DNA of 64,000 nt from Leucothrix mucor DSM 2157 (GCF_000419525.1 NZ_ATTE01000001.1:186001-250000); one strand, 5' to 3'. Counted from the stretch's first letter, positions 40,988-51,043 are shown. A program made the numbers and translations. Notes: generated by a model not told the origin, from the letters alone.

Positions 40988-42523
40988 TTAGTTCTTATAC
41001 GTTGAATTACAATACGGATGACTTAATTGGCCATTGCTTGGAGTTCCTAGGCCACCGTCTTCTTTTCTTTGAATATGGTCAATTGTAATTGATTTTAGAT
41101 GAACAAGCCCTTGGCAAATTTTACACCTCGGAGCACTTTGAACTGCATCCCTCAGGAACACTTCAGATTTAGAATTTGATGAAAATGTGCTCGTACCCGG
41201 AAGTTCCCCATTATCATTGATCTTGAGATATGTGTAGCTATCAGATATTGCACTATCAATGTCCTCCATCGCAGTTTTGTTGTCCAATATTAGGTCAAGA
41301 ATATCTGTGTAGAGAGACTTTAGATGAAGGTATCCCTTTAGAGCACTTCCGTATTTGGTCGTGATTTGATTGGTGAGGTTCTTTCTATTGATGATATATG
41401 TTTCAAAAGTAGCTCTTGCTCTTATAAAGTCATCAAAACTATTCTTGTTTTCAAAATCCTTGATTATCTCAATCCATGCAAGGAAAGCTGTAGGTTGATA
41501 TCTCCCTTTTTCGCTGTAGAAATAAACCGCAGGATGAAGACCTAAGGACGATGGGTGTGTCGTAGTGAAACGCCTGATAATTCGGTTAGTATTTTTTAAG
41601 AATTTTATAGTAGCTTTACCATCAGGATCATCTCCGACCTCTTTTTTTAAAGCATTGTTTGATAGCTTCACTAGATCAAAAATTAAAGGAAGTGTTCTTG
41701 GTGAGTAGTTTTTGCCTGCTAGTGGCAAATCCAAAGTTTTAACAGGGCCGTTGGTTTCTGGTGTGAAGAGAGATTCGTTGATTTCTTTAGCAATCTTTAT
41801 TATCTCATCACCTATTTCATCTTGATACTTTGACCAATATTGATGTCCAGTCCCTGAACGCATGATGGCTCTTGATGCTATTGCGTAGGGTGTTTTACGT
41901 GCCTTGAGAAGAGCTTTTTCGGTCTCACTGATTGGGGTAGACTTTTCATTAATTTTAAAAAAAGACTTTTGAGCTTTATCAGAGTCGCCCTGAACCCACT
42001 GAATATTAACGGATAGAATCCCCAACTTGAGTGCTGTTTTGAGTTTCTCCGGAGCAGCTAATTCTTGGTTCGCTGCTGCGTCAAGGAAACTCTGGTATGA
42101 ACCAATTTCACGCTCTATTAGTTTGCGGGTTTTAACGGCTATTGATAGTTGCTCTGAATCTATGTCATGGTTAAAAAATGATTGTGAAATTAGCCCGTCG
42201 CCATAGTCATTATTAACCCATGCTATGAGAGCGCTTAGCCTATGTGCTCCATCTATAACAAAGGTGTACTGTCCTGCGCTCCAGAGAATGATTGATGGAA
42301 TCAAATCTCCATTAAGAAAACTATGTATAAAGTCCTTTATTTTTTCTTCGTCCCAGTCCGCAGTTTCTCTCTGGAAGTCCGGTTTTCTAAGAGATGAATA
42401 GAGAAACTGCCCTTTGGCAAGCGCACCCGCACTAAGGGTGTTAACAAGCTGTTGGTTTGTATTGTTGTTAAGTACCTCAAAGTCTTCCCTGGGAATTAGG
42501 GCGTCTAAGTTAACTCTTGGCAT
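40988..42523 (-). CDS. DUF262 (ParB/GmrS-like) protein with C-terminal HNH nuclease
   Basis: A 511-residue protein. The N-terminal DUF262 region has LRKPDFQRETADWDEEKIKD and VIDGAHRLSALIAW (Asp91-Gly-Ala-His-Arg), the NTP-handling motif seen in GmrS and related defence proteins. A helical middle follows. The end is a zinc-type HNH nuclease: Cys467 and Cys470, Asp482-His483, Asn497, His502 and Cys505, and the protein stops six residues later. This DUF262-nuclease pairing is typical of modification-dependent restriction (GmrSD, where the nuclease domain is DUF1524) and phage-defence genes. It is AT-rich relative to its neighbours and stands alone beside toxin-antitoxin genes. Target and function unknown. 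Confidence 0.85.
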   Translation of the reverse strand: MPRVNLDALIPREDFEVLNNNTNQQLVNTLSAGALAKGQFLYSSLRKPDFQRETADWDEEKIKDFIHSFLNGDLIPSIILWSAGQYTFVIDGAHRLSALIAWVNNDYGDGLISQSFFNHDIDSEQLSIAVKTRKLIEREIGSYQSFLDAAANQELAAPEKLKTALKLGILSVNIQWVQGDSDKAQKSFFKINEKSTPISETEKALLKARKTPYAIASRAIMRSGTGHQYWSKYQDEIGDEIIKIAKEINESLFTPETNGPVKTLDLPLAGKNYSPRTLPLIFDLVKLSNNALKKEVGDDPDGKATIKFLKNTNRIIRRFTTTHPSSLGLHPAVYFYSEKGRYQPTAFLAWIEIIKDFENKNSFDDFIRARATFETYIINRKNLTNQITTKYGSALKGYLHLKSLYTDILDLILDNKTAMEDIDSAISDSYTYLKINDNGELPGTSTFSSNSKSEVFLRDAVQSAPRCKICQGLVHLKSITIDHIQRKEDGGLGTPSNGQLSHPYCNSTYKN

Positions 42524-42615
42524 GTCTGGTTATTTCCGAAGATTAAAATAATGAGTGAAAATAGCACATATTGACTGCGTGTTCATCGATAGTGTCTATC
42601 TTGGTTGAAGCTGCA

Positions 42616-45378
42616 TCAATGCGCCTCATCCCAATTAACCCCAACCCCAGTATCCACCACCAGCGGCACTGCCAACTCCGCCGCCTTAGTCATCCGCTCA
42701 ACCACAATCCCTCTAACCAACTCCAGCTCTTCATCCGCTACTTCAAACACCAATTCATCATGCACCTGCATAATCATTTTGGTGCTTGTAGTGCCTTCGC
42801 GCAGCCAGTCATGTACTGAGATCATCGCTAGTTTAATAATATCCGCCGCAGTTCCCTGCATCGGTGCATTGATCGCGGTACGCTCGGCATAATTGCGGCG
42901 CATGGCATTCTTAGAATTAATCTCTGGCAGGTACAAACGACGGCCAAATAAGGTCTCAACATAACCTTGCTCTTTCGCCTTCTCGCGGGTGTCTTCCATA
43001 TACGCTTTCACGCCGGGGTAGCGGGCAAAATACAGATTCACATATTCCTGCGCTTCACCGCGCGACACGCTCAGCTGTTTGGCCAAGCCAAAGGCCGACA
43101 TGCCATAAATCAAACCAAAGTTAACCGCTTTCGCTGCACGACGTTGATCAACAACAACTTCTTCCAGAGGCACGCCAAAAATTTCTGCAGCGGTCGCTTT
43201 ATGAATATCTTTACCCGCTGAGAACGCGCTGAGTAAGCCTTCGTCACCAGACAGGTGCGCCATAATCCGCAGTTCGATTTGCGAGTAATCGGCCGCGAGA
43301 ATGCTACGGCCCTTTGGTGCCACAAATGCCTGACGAATACGACGGCCTTCCGCATTTCTGACGGGAATATTTTGTAAGTTTGGATCAGTTGAGGATAAGC
43401 GTCCGGTTGCGGCAATCGCTTGCTGATAAGAGGTGTGAACGCGTCCGGTGCTGTCATTAATCATCAGCGGCAGCTTGTCGGTATACGTCGATTTCAACTT
43501 ACTCAATCCACGATGTTCCAACAGCAAGCGCGGTACTTCATGTTCCAGCGCCAGCTCACTTAACACATCCTCTGCGGTTGATGGCTGACCTTTTGGTGTT
43601 TTACGAATGACGGGAAGATTCAGCTTTTCCTCATCAAAGAAAATCGCCTGAATTTGCTTGGGTGAGCCAAGGTTAAACTCTTCACCGGCCAGCGCATAAA
43701 TCTCTTTTTCCAGCTCGGCCATGCGCGTGGTGAGTTCTTTACTTTGCACGCCTAGCATCTCAGCATCGATCATAACGCCGGTGCGTTCGATATCGGATAA
43801 TACCTTCAGCAGTGGCATTTCAATTTCGCGATACAGCTTTTCTTGATTGGGTGCTTTATCGTTTTTCAGCGCTTTAATTTGTGGCGCAAAGAAGCGATGC
43901 AAACGCAAGGTCACATCTGCATCTTCCGCAGCATAGGGTGTGGCTTCTTCCAAAGTAATTTGGTTGAAGGTGAGCTGTTTTTTGCCTTTGCCCGCAATGT
44001 CTTCAAACTTAATGGTTTGATGATTTAAGTGTTTCAGGCACAGCGTATCCATATCGTGACGGTTAGCCACAGAGTCCAATACATAGGATTCCAACATGGT
44101 GTCATGTGCAATGCCGCGCAACTCGATACCATGATTTAGCAGCACAGAGCGGTCATATTTCAGATTTTGACCGACTTTAAGTATCGTTGGATCTTCCAGC
44201 AATGGCTTGAGGCGCGCCAAAGTGGCATCAAAGTCCAACTGCTCAGGCACATCAATATAATCGTGACCTAATGGCAAGTAGGCGGCTTCACCAGGTGTCA
44301 CTGAAAAGCATAGGCCAACCACACGGGCATCAATATAATTCAGGCTGGTGGTTTCACTATCAAACGATACCCACTTAGCGGTGCTGATTTTTTCAACCCA
44401 CTCATCCAATTGTGCTTCGGTGAGAATGCATTGGTAGTCAACTTCATCAATGATTTCAACTGCAGGCACGCCGCCTTCCATTGGGGCTGGCTCATCCAAT
44501 GTTGTAATGATATCGGGGCTGCTTTCTTGTAAGCGAGCTAAGCGCGTGCGCAAGCCCAGTTCGGTATACAGCTCAGCCAGTCGCTCAGTATTTTCTTTGC
44601 TGAAACTCAGTGAATCACCCGTGCAGCTTAGATCAAGATCACATTTTATCGTGACCAGCTCGTAAGACAGCGGCAGGCGGGGGATGGCTTCGCGTAAATA
44701 TTCACCGACTTTGCCTTTGAAGTTATCCGCATTGGCGATGATGTTTTCAAGCGTGCCGTACTCGGCCAACCACTTCACTGCAGTTTTTGGGCCTACTTTA
44801 TCAACCCCTGGAATATTATCGACTTTATCGCCCATCAGGGTGAGGTAGTCTTTGATCTGATCAGGCCGCACGCCGTATTTGTCGATGACTCCCTGAATGT
44901 CGTGGAAGCTGTTAGACATGGTATTGATCAGGCTAACCCGCTCGTTGACCAGTTGCGCCATGTCTTTATCGCCAGTGGAGATAATCACGTCGCCATCATA
45001 ACCAACGGACAGGGTGCCAATGACGTCATCCGCTTCTACATCGGGGATTACTAACATCGGATAACCTTGCGCCAGTATGATCTCGTGCAGCGGCTCTATT
45101 TGATAGCGCAGCTCTTCCGGCATGGGCGGGCGAGTGGCTTTGTATTCCGGAAACAGGTCATTTCGGAAGGTTTTTCCCTTGGCATCGAACACCACGGCCA
45201 TATGTTCTGGTTCATAGGTTTTGCGTAAGCTATCAAGCATACTCAGCACACCATGAATTGCGTTAGTTTGTCTACCATCTGGGCTAGTCAGGGTGTTGGG
45301 TAGGCCAAAAAAGGCGCGAAACAGATAGGATGATCCATCAACGAGAACAAGCGGTTTGCGGGGATTTTTATCTGACAT
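42616..45378 (-). CDS. polA: DNA polymerase I
   Basis: About 920 residues with all three activities: the N-terminal 5'-3' exonuclease (PLVLVDGSSYLFRAFFGL), the middle 3'-5' proofreading domain (VSFDSETTSLNY, VGQNLKYDRSVL), and the polymerase (AADYSQIELRIMAHLSGDEG, RRAAKAVNFGLIYGM, MQVHDELVFEV). It fills gaps in replication and repair. ATG at 45378 is the family start; an in-frame ATG at 45432 would add 18 unconserved residues and overlap nadA. It is divergent from nadA, with 46 bases between starts. Confidence 0.96.
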   Translation of the reverse strand: MSDKNPRKPLVLVDGSSYLFRAFFGLPNTLTSPDGRQTNAIHGVLSMLDSLRKTYEPEHMAVVFDAKGKTFRNDLFPEYKATRPPMPEELRYQIEPLHEIILAQGYPMLVIPDVEADDVIGTLSVGYDGDVIISTGDKDMAQLVNERVSLINTMSNSFHDIQGVIDKYGVRPDQIKDYLTLMGDKVDNIPGVDKVGPKTAVKWLAEYGTLENIIANADNFKGKVGEYLREAIPRLPLSYELVTIKCDLDLSCTGDSLSFSKENTERLAELYTELGLRTRLARLQESSPDIITTLDEPAPMEGGVPAVEIIDEVDYQCILTEAQLDEWVEKISTAKWVSFDSETTSLNYIDARVVGLCFSVTPGEAAYLPLGHDYIDVPEQLDFDATLARLKPLLEDPTILKVGQNLKYDRSVLLNHGIELRGIAHDTMLESYVLDSVANRHDMDTLCLKHLNHQTIKFEDIAGKGKKQLTFNQITLEEATPYAAEDADVTLRLHRFFAPQIKALKNDKAPNQEKLYREIEMPLLKVLSDIERTGVMIDAEMLGVQSKELTTRMAELEKEIYALAGEEFNLGSPKQIQAIFFDEEKLNLPVIRKTPKGQPSTAEDVLSELALEHEVPRLLLEHRGLSKLKSTYTDKLPLMINDSTGRVHTSYQQAIAATGRLSSTDPNLQNIPVRNAEGRRIRQAFVAPKGRSILAADYSQIELRIMAHLSGDEGLLSAFSAGKDIHKATAAEIFGVPLEEVVVDQRRAAKAVNFGLIYGMSAFGLAKQLSVSRGEAQEYVNLYFARYPGVKAYMEDTREKAKEQGYVETLFGRRLYLPEINSKNAMRRNYAERTAINAPMQGTAADIIKLAMISVHDWLREGTTSTKMIMQVHDELVFEVADEELELVRGIVVERMTKAAELAVPLVVDTGVGVNWDEAH

Positions 45379-45424
45379 GGTTTGTTGGTATGATGTCCGG
45401 AAATAATATGAGTGAGTATAAGCG

Positions 45425-46501
45425 ATGTCCACCCAAGTAACAGCCCCTGTTCTGCCAGAGATTATTTATCCTGCGACAGCGAAGATTGAGTCGCTGCGGC
45501 CGGTTTACTCGCCTGAACAAAAAGAGGCGGTTAAGAATAAGATTAAAAAACTGCTTAAGGAGCAGAATGCCGTATTAATCGCGCACTATTACGTGTCTGC
45601 GGAGTTGCAAGAGCTGGCGGAAGAAACCGGCGGTTATGTGTCTGACTCGCTCGATATGGCGAAATTTGGTAATGAACATCCTGCGAAAACCTTAGTGGTA
45701 GCAGGGGTTCGTTTTATGGGTGAGACCGCGAAAATCCTGACGCCGGAAAAGCGGGTGATCATGCCGACGCTGGAAGCGGAATGTTCACTGGATTTGAGTT
45801 GTCCAATTGAAGACTTTGACAAGTTTTGTGATGAGCATCCTGAGCACACGGTGGTGGTGTATGCCAATACTAGTGCGGCGGTTAAAGCACGTGCTGATTA
45901 TGTGGTGACTTCCGGTATTGCTTTGGATTTGGTCTCTTGGTTGGCTGATCAAGGTAAGAAAATCTTATGGGCACCCGATCGCCATTTGGGTACTTATATT
46001 CAGCGCGCTACACAAGTTGAAATGGTGCGCTGGCAGGGTGCTTGTATTGTACATGATGAGTTTAAGTCTCGTGCGCTGGGTGAGCTGATTGAGAAATATC
46101 CGGATGCGGCGGTTTTAGTGCATCCTGAGTCGCCAACCGATGTCATTGCATTGGCGGATGTAGTGGGGTCAACCACGCAAATCATCACCGCGGCCAAAGA
46201 GCTGCCTAACAAGCAATTCATTGTGGCAACCGATAAAGGCATCTTCTATAAAATGAAGAAGGCGGCTCCTGATAAGGAATTTATCGAAGCTCCAACCAAT
46301 GGTACTGGCGCGACCTGTAAAAGCTGTGCGCACTGTCCTTGGATGGCGATGAACGGGCTGGATAATTTGTTAGCAGTGCTGGAAAATGGTGATAACGAAG
46401 TGTTTGTCGACGAAGAAATTCGTGTAAAGGCATTACGCTCAACCCAACGCATGCTGGACTTTGCTAAGGCATTTGCTGCGGGCGAGTTAGATTCAAAATA
46501 A
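45425..46501 (+). CDS. nadA: Quinolinate synthase NadA
   Basis: A 358-residue [4Fe-4S] enzyme that condenses iminoaspartate and dihydroxyacetone phosphate to quinolinate for NAD synthesis. Key segments are [41 protein letters not shown] and [19 protein letters not shown], which supply the cluster Cys. The long form matches E. coli. nadB is not in the window. A hairpin follows at 46516-46544. Confidence 0.96.
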   Translation: MSTQVTAPVLPEIIYPATAKIESLRPVYSPEQKEAVKNKIKKLLKEQNAVLIAHYYVSAELQELAEETGGYVSDSLDMAKFGNEHPAKTLVVAGVRFMGETAKILTPEKRVIMPTLEAECSLDLSCPIEDFDKFCDEHPEHTVVVYANTSAAVKARADYVVTSGIALDLVSWLADQGKKILWAPDRHLGTYIQRATQVEMVRWQGACIVHDEFKSRALGELIEKYPDAAVLVHPESPTDVIALADVVGSTTQIITAAKELPNKQFIVATDKGIFYKMKKAAPDKEFIEAPTNGTGATCKSCAHCPWMAMNGLDNLLAVLENGDNEVFVDEEIRVKALRSTQRMLDFAKAFAAGELDSK

Positions 46502-46515
46502 AAAATAGAGTAATA

Positions 46516-46544
46516 CCAGCTGCCTGAAGGAATCGGGCAGCTGG
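46516..46544. terminator. Hairpin after nadA
   Basis: CCAGCTGCC (46516-46524) and GGCAGCTGG (46536-46544) pair exactly with an 11-base loop, 14 bases after the nadA stop, and are followed by AAAAATTAAT rather than a T-run. It may still end the nadA transcript. Confidence 0.5.
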
Positions 46545-46566
46545 AAAAATTAATGGAATAAAATAC

Positions 46567-49038
46567 ATGCGCTCCACAAAAGATTTACTGCTTTATCTGA
46601 GTTTGGTTGGCATGGTCGGCTTTGCCGGACTGTCATATTATTTATACAAAGAGTCGGTGATGTCGGGCAAGGCCGCGATTTTCACTAGCAGTAAATCAGG
46701 AGAACAAAGTGCTGCGCCCGCTGGTCAAACGCCAACTGCCGGTACGGATGCTCAAAGCTCTGGCGCTATCGACCGCGATGAGGATGGCACTGACACGACT
46801 CAAACCGCTCAGGCACCTGTTGTTATTCCTGAAGATAAGCCGGTGGTTCCTGAGGTTCCAACCGAGGAAGACCGAACTGGTTTTCAGCGCGCAAGTCGCA
46901 TCATGGGCATTAACACTGCCGATGTGAAAGAAGATACCTCCAGCGTCCAGTTCGTCAATATTTTCAAATCCGCCATTCCTTTTTATGAAACCACGCCATG
47001 GGGTAGTGGAAAGGACGTTGAGTACGATGCTCAAGGCTGGCCAATTGATTTGCATGGTGGTCAGGCGCTAACTAAATTCCTGAATCGTTTGCCAGTGAAT
47101 ACCGTTCCCGATGGCTTTTACACGGTGCTATACGATGGTAAGGGCACGATCCACTATGGGAATGATGCATCCCTTGTCGCGCACCGTGATGGTATGGATA
47201 TTATCGAAATCAAAGCCGGCCCTGATCGCATTCTAAATGCGTCGTTGGCGATTAAAGAGATCGATAAGAAAGACTATATTCGCAATATTCGCGTGCTATT
47301 GCCGGGCGGTATTTGTAACGGTAACCCCTACATTCGAGTGGATGATGAAAGTGCCTGTAAGCCGGGTGCTTACTTATCATTTGCCTCTCATTACGAGCTG
47401 ATTCGCTACAACCCTGATTACTTGAATTTTATTAAAGATTTTCAGGTGATTCGTTTTATGAATATGAGCGGCATGACGCGTAATCCAGTGATTGATTGGG
47501 ATGATCGCAACAAGCCTGAAAAAGCCACTTGGGGGGGGCGCGAAGGGACTTATTCACGGGGCGCGCCGGTTGAGGTGATGATTGATATTGCCAATAAAGT
47601 GAATGCCGATGCGTGGTTCTCTATGCCGTATCAGGCTAGTGATGACTATATTCGTAAGTTTGCCGACATGGTAAATGAGCGCCTGAAACCGGGTCTGAAA
47701 GCGTATATTGAATACAGTAATGAAATCTGGAATCCAATCTTTGTGCATCATGATTATGCGATTAATCAGGGCCTTAAACTCGGTTTGGATACTGACAAAA
47801 ATAAGGCGCGTACCAAGTACCATTCACTGCGCAGTGTGCAGGTGTTTGATATCTGGGAAGCGGCCTTTGGTGGTACAGATCGCTTGATTCGGGTAATGGG
47901 GGCATGGACAAGTAATCCTCGTATGTCGAATGCCTTGTTGACCTATCGCGATGCGTATAAAAAGACCGATGCTTTAGCCGTCGCGCCATATTTCGGTGCC
48001 ACAATTAAAGAAATTCAGAACGCTAAAAATGTTGATGATATTTTCAAAGCGATCAATAACAGACGCTCTAAGAAAGGTTTTGCTGCCAGTGTGCGACAAA
48101 TGGAGCAGCAGTCGAAAGTGGCTGAGGTATTTGATGTCGATATGATTGCCTATGAAGGTGGTCAGCATTTGGTGGATTGGAATACCCGTAAGGCAGATGA
48201 CGGCAATAACGAACTGTTGTATGCCGCCAATCGTGACCGTCGTATGGGTGACCTCTACAAGAAATACATGGAAGCCTGGGAAAAGGCCGGCGGCAGGCTG
48301 TTTGTTCAATTTAGCGCGCCACGTATTTATAGCTGGTACGGCAGCTGGGGGATTAAAGAATACATTTCTCAGTCTCGCTCCGAAGCGCCTAAGTACGATG
48401 CGATCCTAAGTTATATGGAGCAAAAGGCTGGGATTAAAGGGCCGGAAGCGACCTCATTGATGAATACAGCCACGGCGCAAAGTGGTGTTGAGTTAAAGAA
48501 AGTCAGCTCACCGGATGTGTTGTGGTCGATGAATGATTTCTGGCCGGTGTATTTGCCGAATAAAGACCCATCGAAAGTCTCCAAAATCGCGGCAAAATGG
48601 CAGGCGTATTGGGATGAAACCAATCTGTATCTGGCCGTCGCCGTTGAAGATGGCCATGTTGAAACAGGTGATGGCATTGAGCTAACCGTAAAACTGGGTG
48701 AAGAAGAGCCCAAGTCACTGGAACTTAAGTACGGCGAAGCAGGGGAGTTTAATCCGTTCTTTACGCAGGTTGAGCATGGTTACAAAGTCTCTGCAGTGAT
48801 TCCTTGGGAGAAGCTCTCTAAAGTCCCTGAGGTTGGCGATAGCATGGGCTTTGATATCCAAATTACTGATGTAGATAAAGATCGCAAGAAAGCCACTTTA
48901 CACTGGGCTGAGCGTGCCTCTCAAAAGGCGGGAGACCATAAAATGCTCACTGCCGCAGTGAAAGATGCAACCAAACTCGGCAACACTAAATCAGAAATTG
49001 AGTTCATTTTACCCACGGTAACACTGATCGAAGAGTAG
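46567..49038 (+). CDS. Large envelope protein with TIM-barrel-like centre and C-terminal CBM9-type domain
   Basis: An 823-residue protein anchored by one N-terminal membrane helix (residues about 8-26) and exported. Residues 40-95 are a disordered Pro/Thr/Glu linker. The centre (about 110-620) resembles a glycoside-hydrolase barrel (YIEYSNEIWNPIF, VDMIAYEGGQHLVDW), and the Glu residues in NEIW and YEGGQ are candidate catalytic residues. The end (about 645-815) resembles carbohydrate-binding family 9 (FWPVYLPNKD, AAKWQAYWDETNLYLAVAVED, GDGIELTVKL). It may act on surface or extracellular polysaccharide. It is unlinked to other sugar genes. Confidence 0.62.
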   Translation: MRSTKDLLLYLSLVGMVGFAGLSYYLYKESVMSGKAAIFTSSKSGEQSAAPAGQTPTAGTDAQSSGAIDRDEDGTDTTQTAQAPVVIPEDKPVVPEVPTEEDRTGFQRASRIMGINTADVKEDTSSVQFVNIFKSAIPFYETTPWGSGKDVEYDAQGWPIDLHGGQALTKFLNRLPVNTVPDGFYTVLYDGKGTIHYGNDASLVAHRDGMDIIEIKAGPDRILNASLAIKEIDKKDYIRNIRVLLPGGICNGNPYIRVDDESACKPGAYLSFASHYELIRYNPDYLNFIKDFQVIRFMNMSGMTRNPVIDWDDRNKPEKATWGGREGTYSRGAPVEVMIDIANKVNADAWFSMPYQASDDYIRKFADMVNERLKPGLKAYIEYSNEIWNPIFVHHDYAINQGLKLGLDTDKNKARTKYHSLRSVQVFDIWEAAFGGTDRLIRVMGAWTSNPRMSNALLTYRDAYKKTDALAVAPYFGATIKEIQNAKNVDDIFKAINNRRSKKGFAASVRQMEQQSKVAEVFDVDMIAYEGGQHLVDWNTRKADDGNNELLYAANRDRRMGDLYKKYMEAWEKAGGRLFVQFSAPRIYSWYGSWGIKEYISQSRSEAPKYDAILSYMEQKAGIKGPEATSLMNTATAQSGVELKKVSSPDVLWSMNDFWPVYLPNKDPSKVSKIAAKWQAYWDETNLYLAVAVEDGHVETGDGIELTVKLGEEEPKSLELKYGEAGEFNPFFTQVEHGYKVSAVIPWEKLSKVPEVGDSMGFDIQITDVDKDRKKATLHWAERASQKAGDHKMLTAAVKDATKLGNTKSEIEFILPTVTLIEE

Positions 49039-49141
49039 GGATGTTTGAGGTGTAATTGCACTTATCGGGTAAGTATTGCTAAGTCAGTACTTACCCTGTT
49101 TAATTGTGGACACTAATCAAAATAACAATAAGGTCCCTAGT

Positions 49142-49915
49142 ATGGAGATGCTCACATTTCCAATTCTGATAGTCACATTCCTGATTACTCTGTGGTTGAC
49201 TAGTCATATTGCCAAACAACTTTACGCGCGTCAGCCGGGCATGCCTTGGGTGTTTACCTCTTGGTTGGTTGGAATTATTTTTGGCATTGCCTCGTTAATC
49301 CTGTTGGATGTGTTGGCGCTTGAGCCAATGCTGACTGTGATTCTGCAAATTGCCATGCCGGTGTTCTTTTCAACGCTAGCATTTGTGCTATTTACTCAAG
49401 TCTCATGGGGCGGTGCACTCACAACCAATATTGCCGGTGTGTTTATTGGTTTAATTTTATCCGTGGTGGCAATGGTAGTGCTTGGCTTACCTCTGGAGAA
49501 AACCTTTAGCGCAGCTAGAGTGGTGTTACACAACGGCAAAGCAGAGATCACCTCAATGGTGACGGGCAAGCCTGCTGATTTGATTGTGACCGAAGCGCCA
49601 GTCGTTGAAGATGAAATCGAGCTGGAGCCCGTTTATTCCTCAAGAGACTTCTTGCCGGAAGAGGCTCAAAAAGCCTTAGCCAAGCAAGACGAGGTTGTTT
49701 TAAAAACGGCTAAGTATCGCGATATCAATGTGTTCAATGCACGTCGTGCGGTCGGTAAGTTGGTGCGTGCTTCGTGGAAAGACGGCCGTATTTCATCCGG
49801 TAAGTTAGAAGCTGTGCAGGGTGGTGATTTGATTGTGACTTTACGTCGTAAGGAAGGCTTAGCACAGGTACCGATCGCGATGTCTAAACTCAAAAAGCTT
49901 GAAGTTTATCGCTAG
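49142..49915 (+). CDS. Hypothetical four-helix membrane protein with cytoplasmic domain
   Basis: About 257 residues that I do not recognise. Four membrane helices lie in residues 1-125 (MEMLTFPILIVTFLITLWL, then two in 35-80 and one near 100-120), followed by a soluble C-terminal half with many Lys and Glu. ATG at 49142 is preferred; a TTG at 49076 would add 22 residues without family support. It lies 103 bases after the large envelope protein gene on the same strand, so a functional link is possible but unproven. Confidence 0.7.
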   Translation: MEMLTFPILIVTFLITLWLTSHIAKQLYARQPGMPWVFTSWLVGIIFGIASLILLDVLALEPMLTVILQIAMPVFFSTLAFVLFTQVSWGGALTTNIAGVFIGLILSVVAMVVLGLPLEKTFSAARVVLHNGKAEITSMVTGKPADLIVTEAPVVEDEIELEPVYSSRDFLPEEAQKALAKQDEVVLKTAKYRDINVFNARRAVGKLVRASWKDGRISSGKLEAVQGGDLIVTLRRKEGLAQVPIAMSKLKKLEVYR

Positions 49916-49948
49916 TACCCAGTTGTTAGACTAATTCAGAAAGTGGGG

Positions 49949-50179
49949 TTATTGATGTGGTTCTTTTTTCTCAGGAACCGGATCGTAGCCCCAAGTTCCC
50001 CAAGGGTGGCATTTGCCAACCCGCTTCACCGTAAGCCATAAGCCTTTCAAAGCGCCAAAGCGTTCAATTGCCTGAAAGGAATAACGTGAGCAAGTCGGCT
50101 CATGGCGGCAGTTCGCGCCAATCACCGGACTTAAAAATAACTGATAACCCCGGATTAACCAGAGAAAAATCTGCTTCAT
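49949..50179 (-). CDS. yidD: Membrane protein insertion efficiency factor YidD
   Basis: A 76-residue small protein with the YidD motif: LIRGYQLFLSPVIGANCRHEPTCSRYS, with Cys residues and PTCSRYSFQAI, then GWYDPVP-like end (GYDPVPEKKE). YidD helps the YidC insertase. It is usually found with rnpA/yidC but is here after hisI, overlapping it by four bases (ATGA). Confidence 0.93.
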   Translation of the reverse strand: MKQIFLWLIRGYQLFLSPVIGANCRHEPTCSRYSFQAIERFGALKGLWLTVKRVGKCHPWGTWGYDPVPEKKEPHQ

Positions 50180-50604
50180 TTTCCGTAGAGTGTCTTAGGA
50201 TCAATGAGTGGCTCTGAGTCTGTGATTAGCTCGTTGCCTTCCACGACTCGGTAGAAACAGCTGCGGCGGCCTGTGTGGCACGCTGGACCGGTTTGATCAA
50301 CTTCTAATAGCAGTGTGTCGGCATCGCAATCAATGCGGAAGCCTTTTAGCAACTGCACCTGACCGGAGCTTTCACCCTTGCGCCATAAAGACTGACGCGA
50401 ACGGGACCAGTAGCACACGCGGTTATTCTTCAATGTCTCAGCAATCGATGTGGAATTCATCCACGCCATCATCAAGACTTCGCCGGTATCATGCTGTTGA
50501 GCAATCGCCGGAATCAATCCATCCTCGTTAAACGTTAGCTGAGCGATAAATTGCTCGATAAAGGTATCATTTGGAATAGCGGCTTGAGTTGTGGAATCAG
50601 TCAT
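50176..50604 (-). CDS. hisI: Phosphoribosyl-AMP cyclohydrolase HisI
   Basis: A 142-residue enzyme of histidine synthesis, opening the purine ring of PR-AMP. The segment GEVLMMAWMNSTSIAETL and RSRQSLWRKGESSGQVQ, and zinc ligands in DCDADTLLLEVDQTGPACHTGRRSCF, identify it; the HisE pyrophosphohydrolase domain is absent, as in the single-domain form. It sits between the DUF971 gene (2 bases away) and yidD, separated from a his operon. Confidence 0.94.
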   Translation of the reverse strand: MTDSTTQAAIPNDTFIEQFIAQLTFNEDGLIPAIAQQHDTGEVLMMAWMNSTSIAETLKNNRVCYWSRSRQSLWRKGESSGQVQLLKGFRIDCDADTLLLEVDQTGPACHTGRRSCFYRVVEGNELITDSEPLIDPKTLYGK

Positions 50605-50606
50605 TA

Positions 50607-50972
50607 TTAGCTTACCTGTACATCAGTTTGACGAACGTAATTGGCCTCTTCGCAGCGACGTAAATAGTCTGCCCAGTGGGCTTCATAGTTATCGCCTAAG
50701 TCGCGCAGCAAGTTCCAGTCATACAAACCGCTGTCGTGCTTATCATCAAACACTAATTTCACTGCATAGCGACCAACGGGCTCAATGGCGGTGATATTGA
50801 CCGACTCTTTGCCCAGTTGCAGTTTTTCCTGTCCCGGCCCGTGGCCACGCACCTCCGCTGAAGGCGAGTAAACCCGTAAATATTCACACGGCAATTGATG
50901 CACTACATTATCTGGCCAGGTCAGTTCCAGCACCCGTGATTTCTGATGCAGCGCGATATTGGTTGGTGTCAT
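50607..50972 (-). CDS. DUF971 protein (gamma-butyrobetaine hydroxylase-like N-terminal domain)
   Basis: A 121-residue protein of the DUF971 family: SRVLELTWPDNVVHQLPCEYLRVYSPSAE and PVGRYAVKLVFDDKHDSGLYDWNLLRDLG. The fold equals the N-terminal domain of gamma-butyrobetaine hydroxylase but stands alone, and its role is not settled. It starts a three-gene minus-strand run with hisI and yidD. A full gamma-butyrobetaine-dioxygenase-like gene lies at 56743-57885. Confidence 0.92.
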   Translation of the reverse strand: MTPTNIALHQKSRVLELTWPDNVVHQLPCEYLRVYSPSAEVRGHGPGQEKLQLGKESVNITAIEPVGRYAVKLVFDDKHDSGLYDWNLLRDLGDNYEAHWADYLRRCEEANYVRQTDVQVS

Positions 50973-51043
50973 AACGGTTTTCTCTGTTCAATGGAGGTGA
51001 GTAGTGTAGCCACAGGTCGGTTTGAGCGAGACCTTGCTATACC

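Noticed and set aside
42571-42892. Short plus-strand frames over the 3' end of polA
   Set aside because: Antisense to the conserved polymerase C-terminus; no support.
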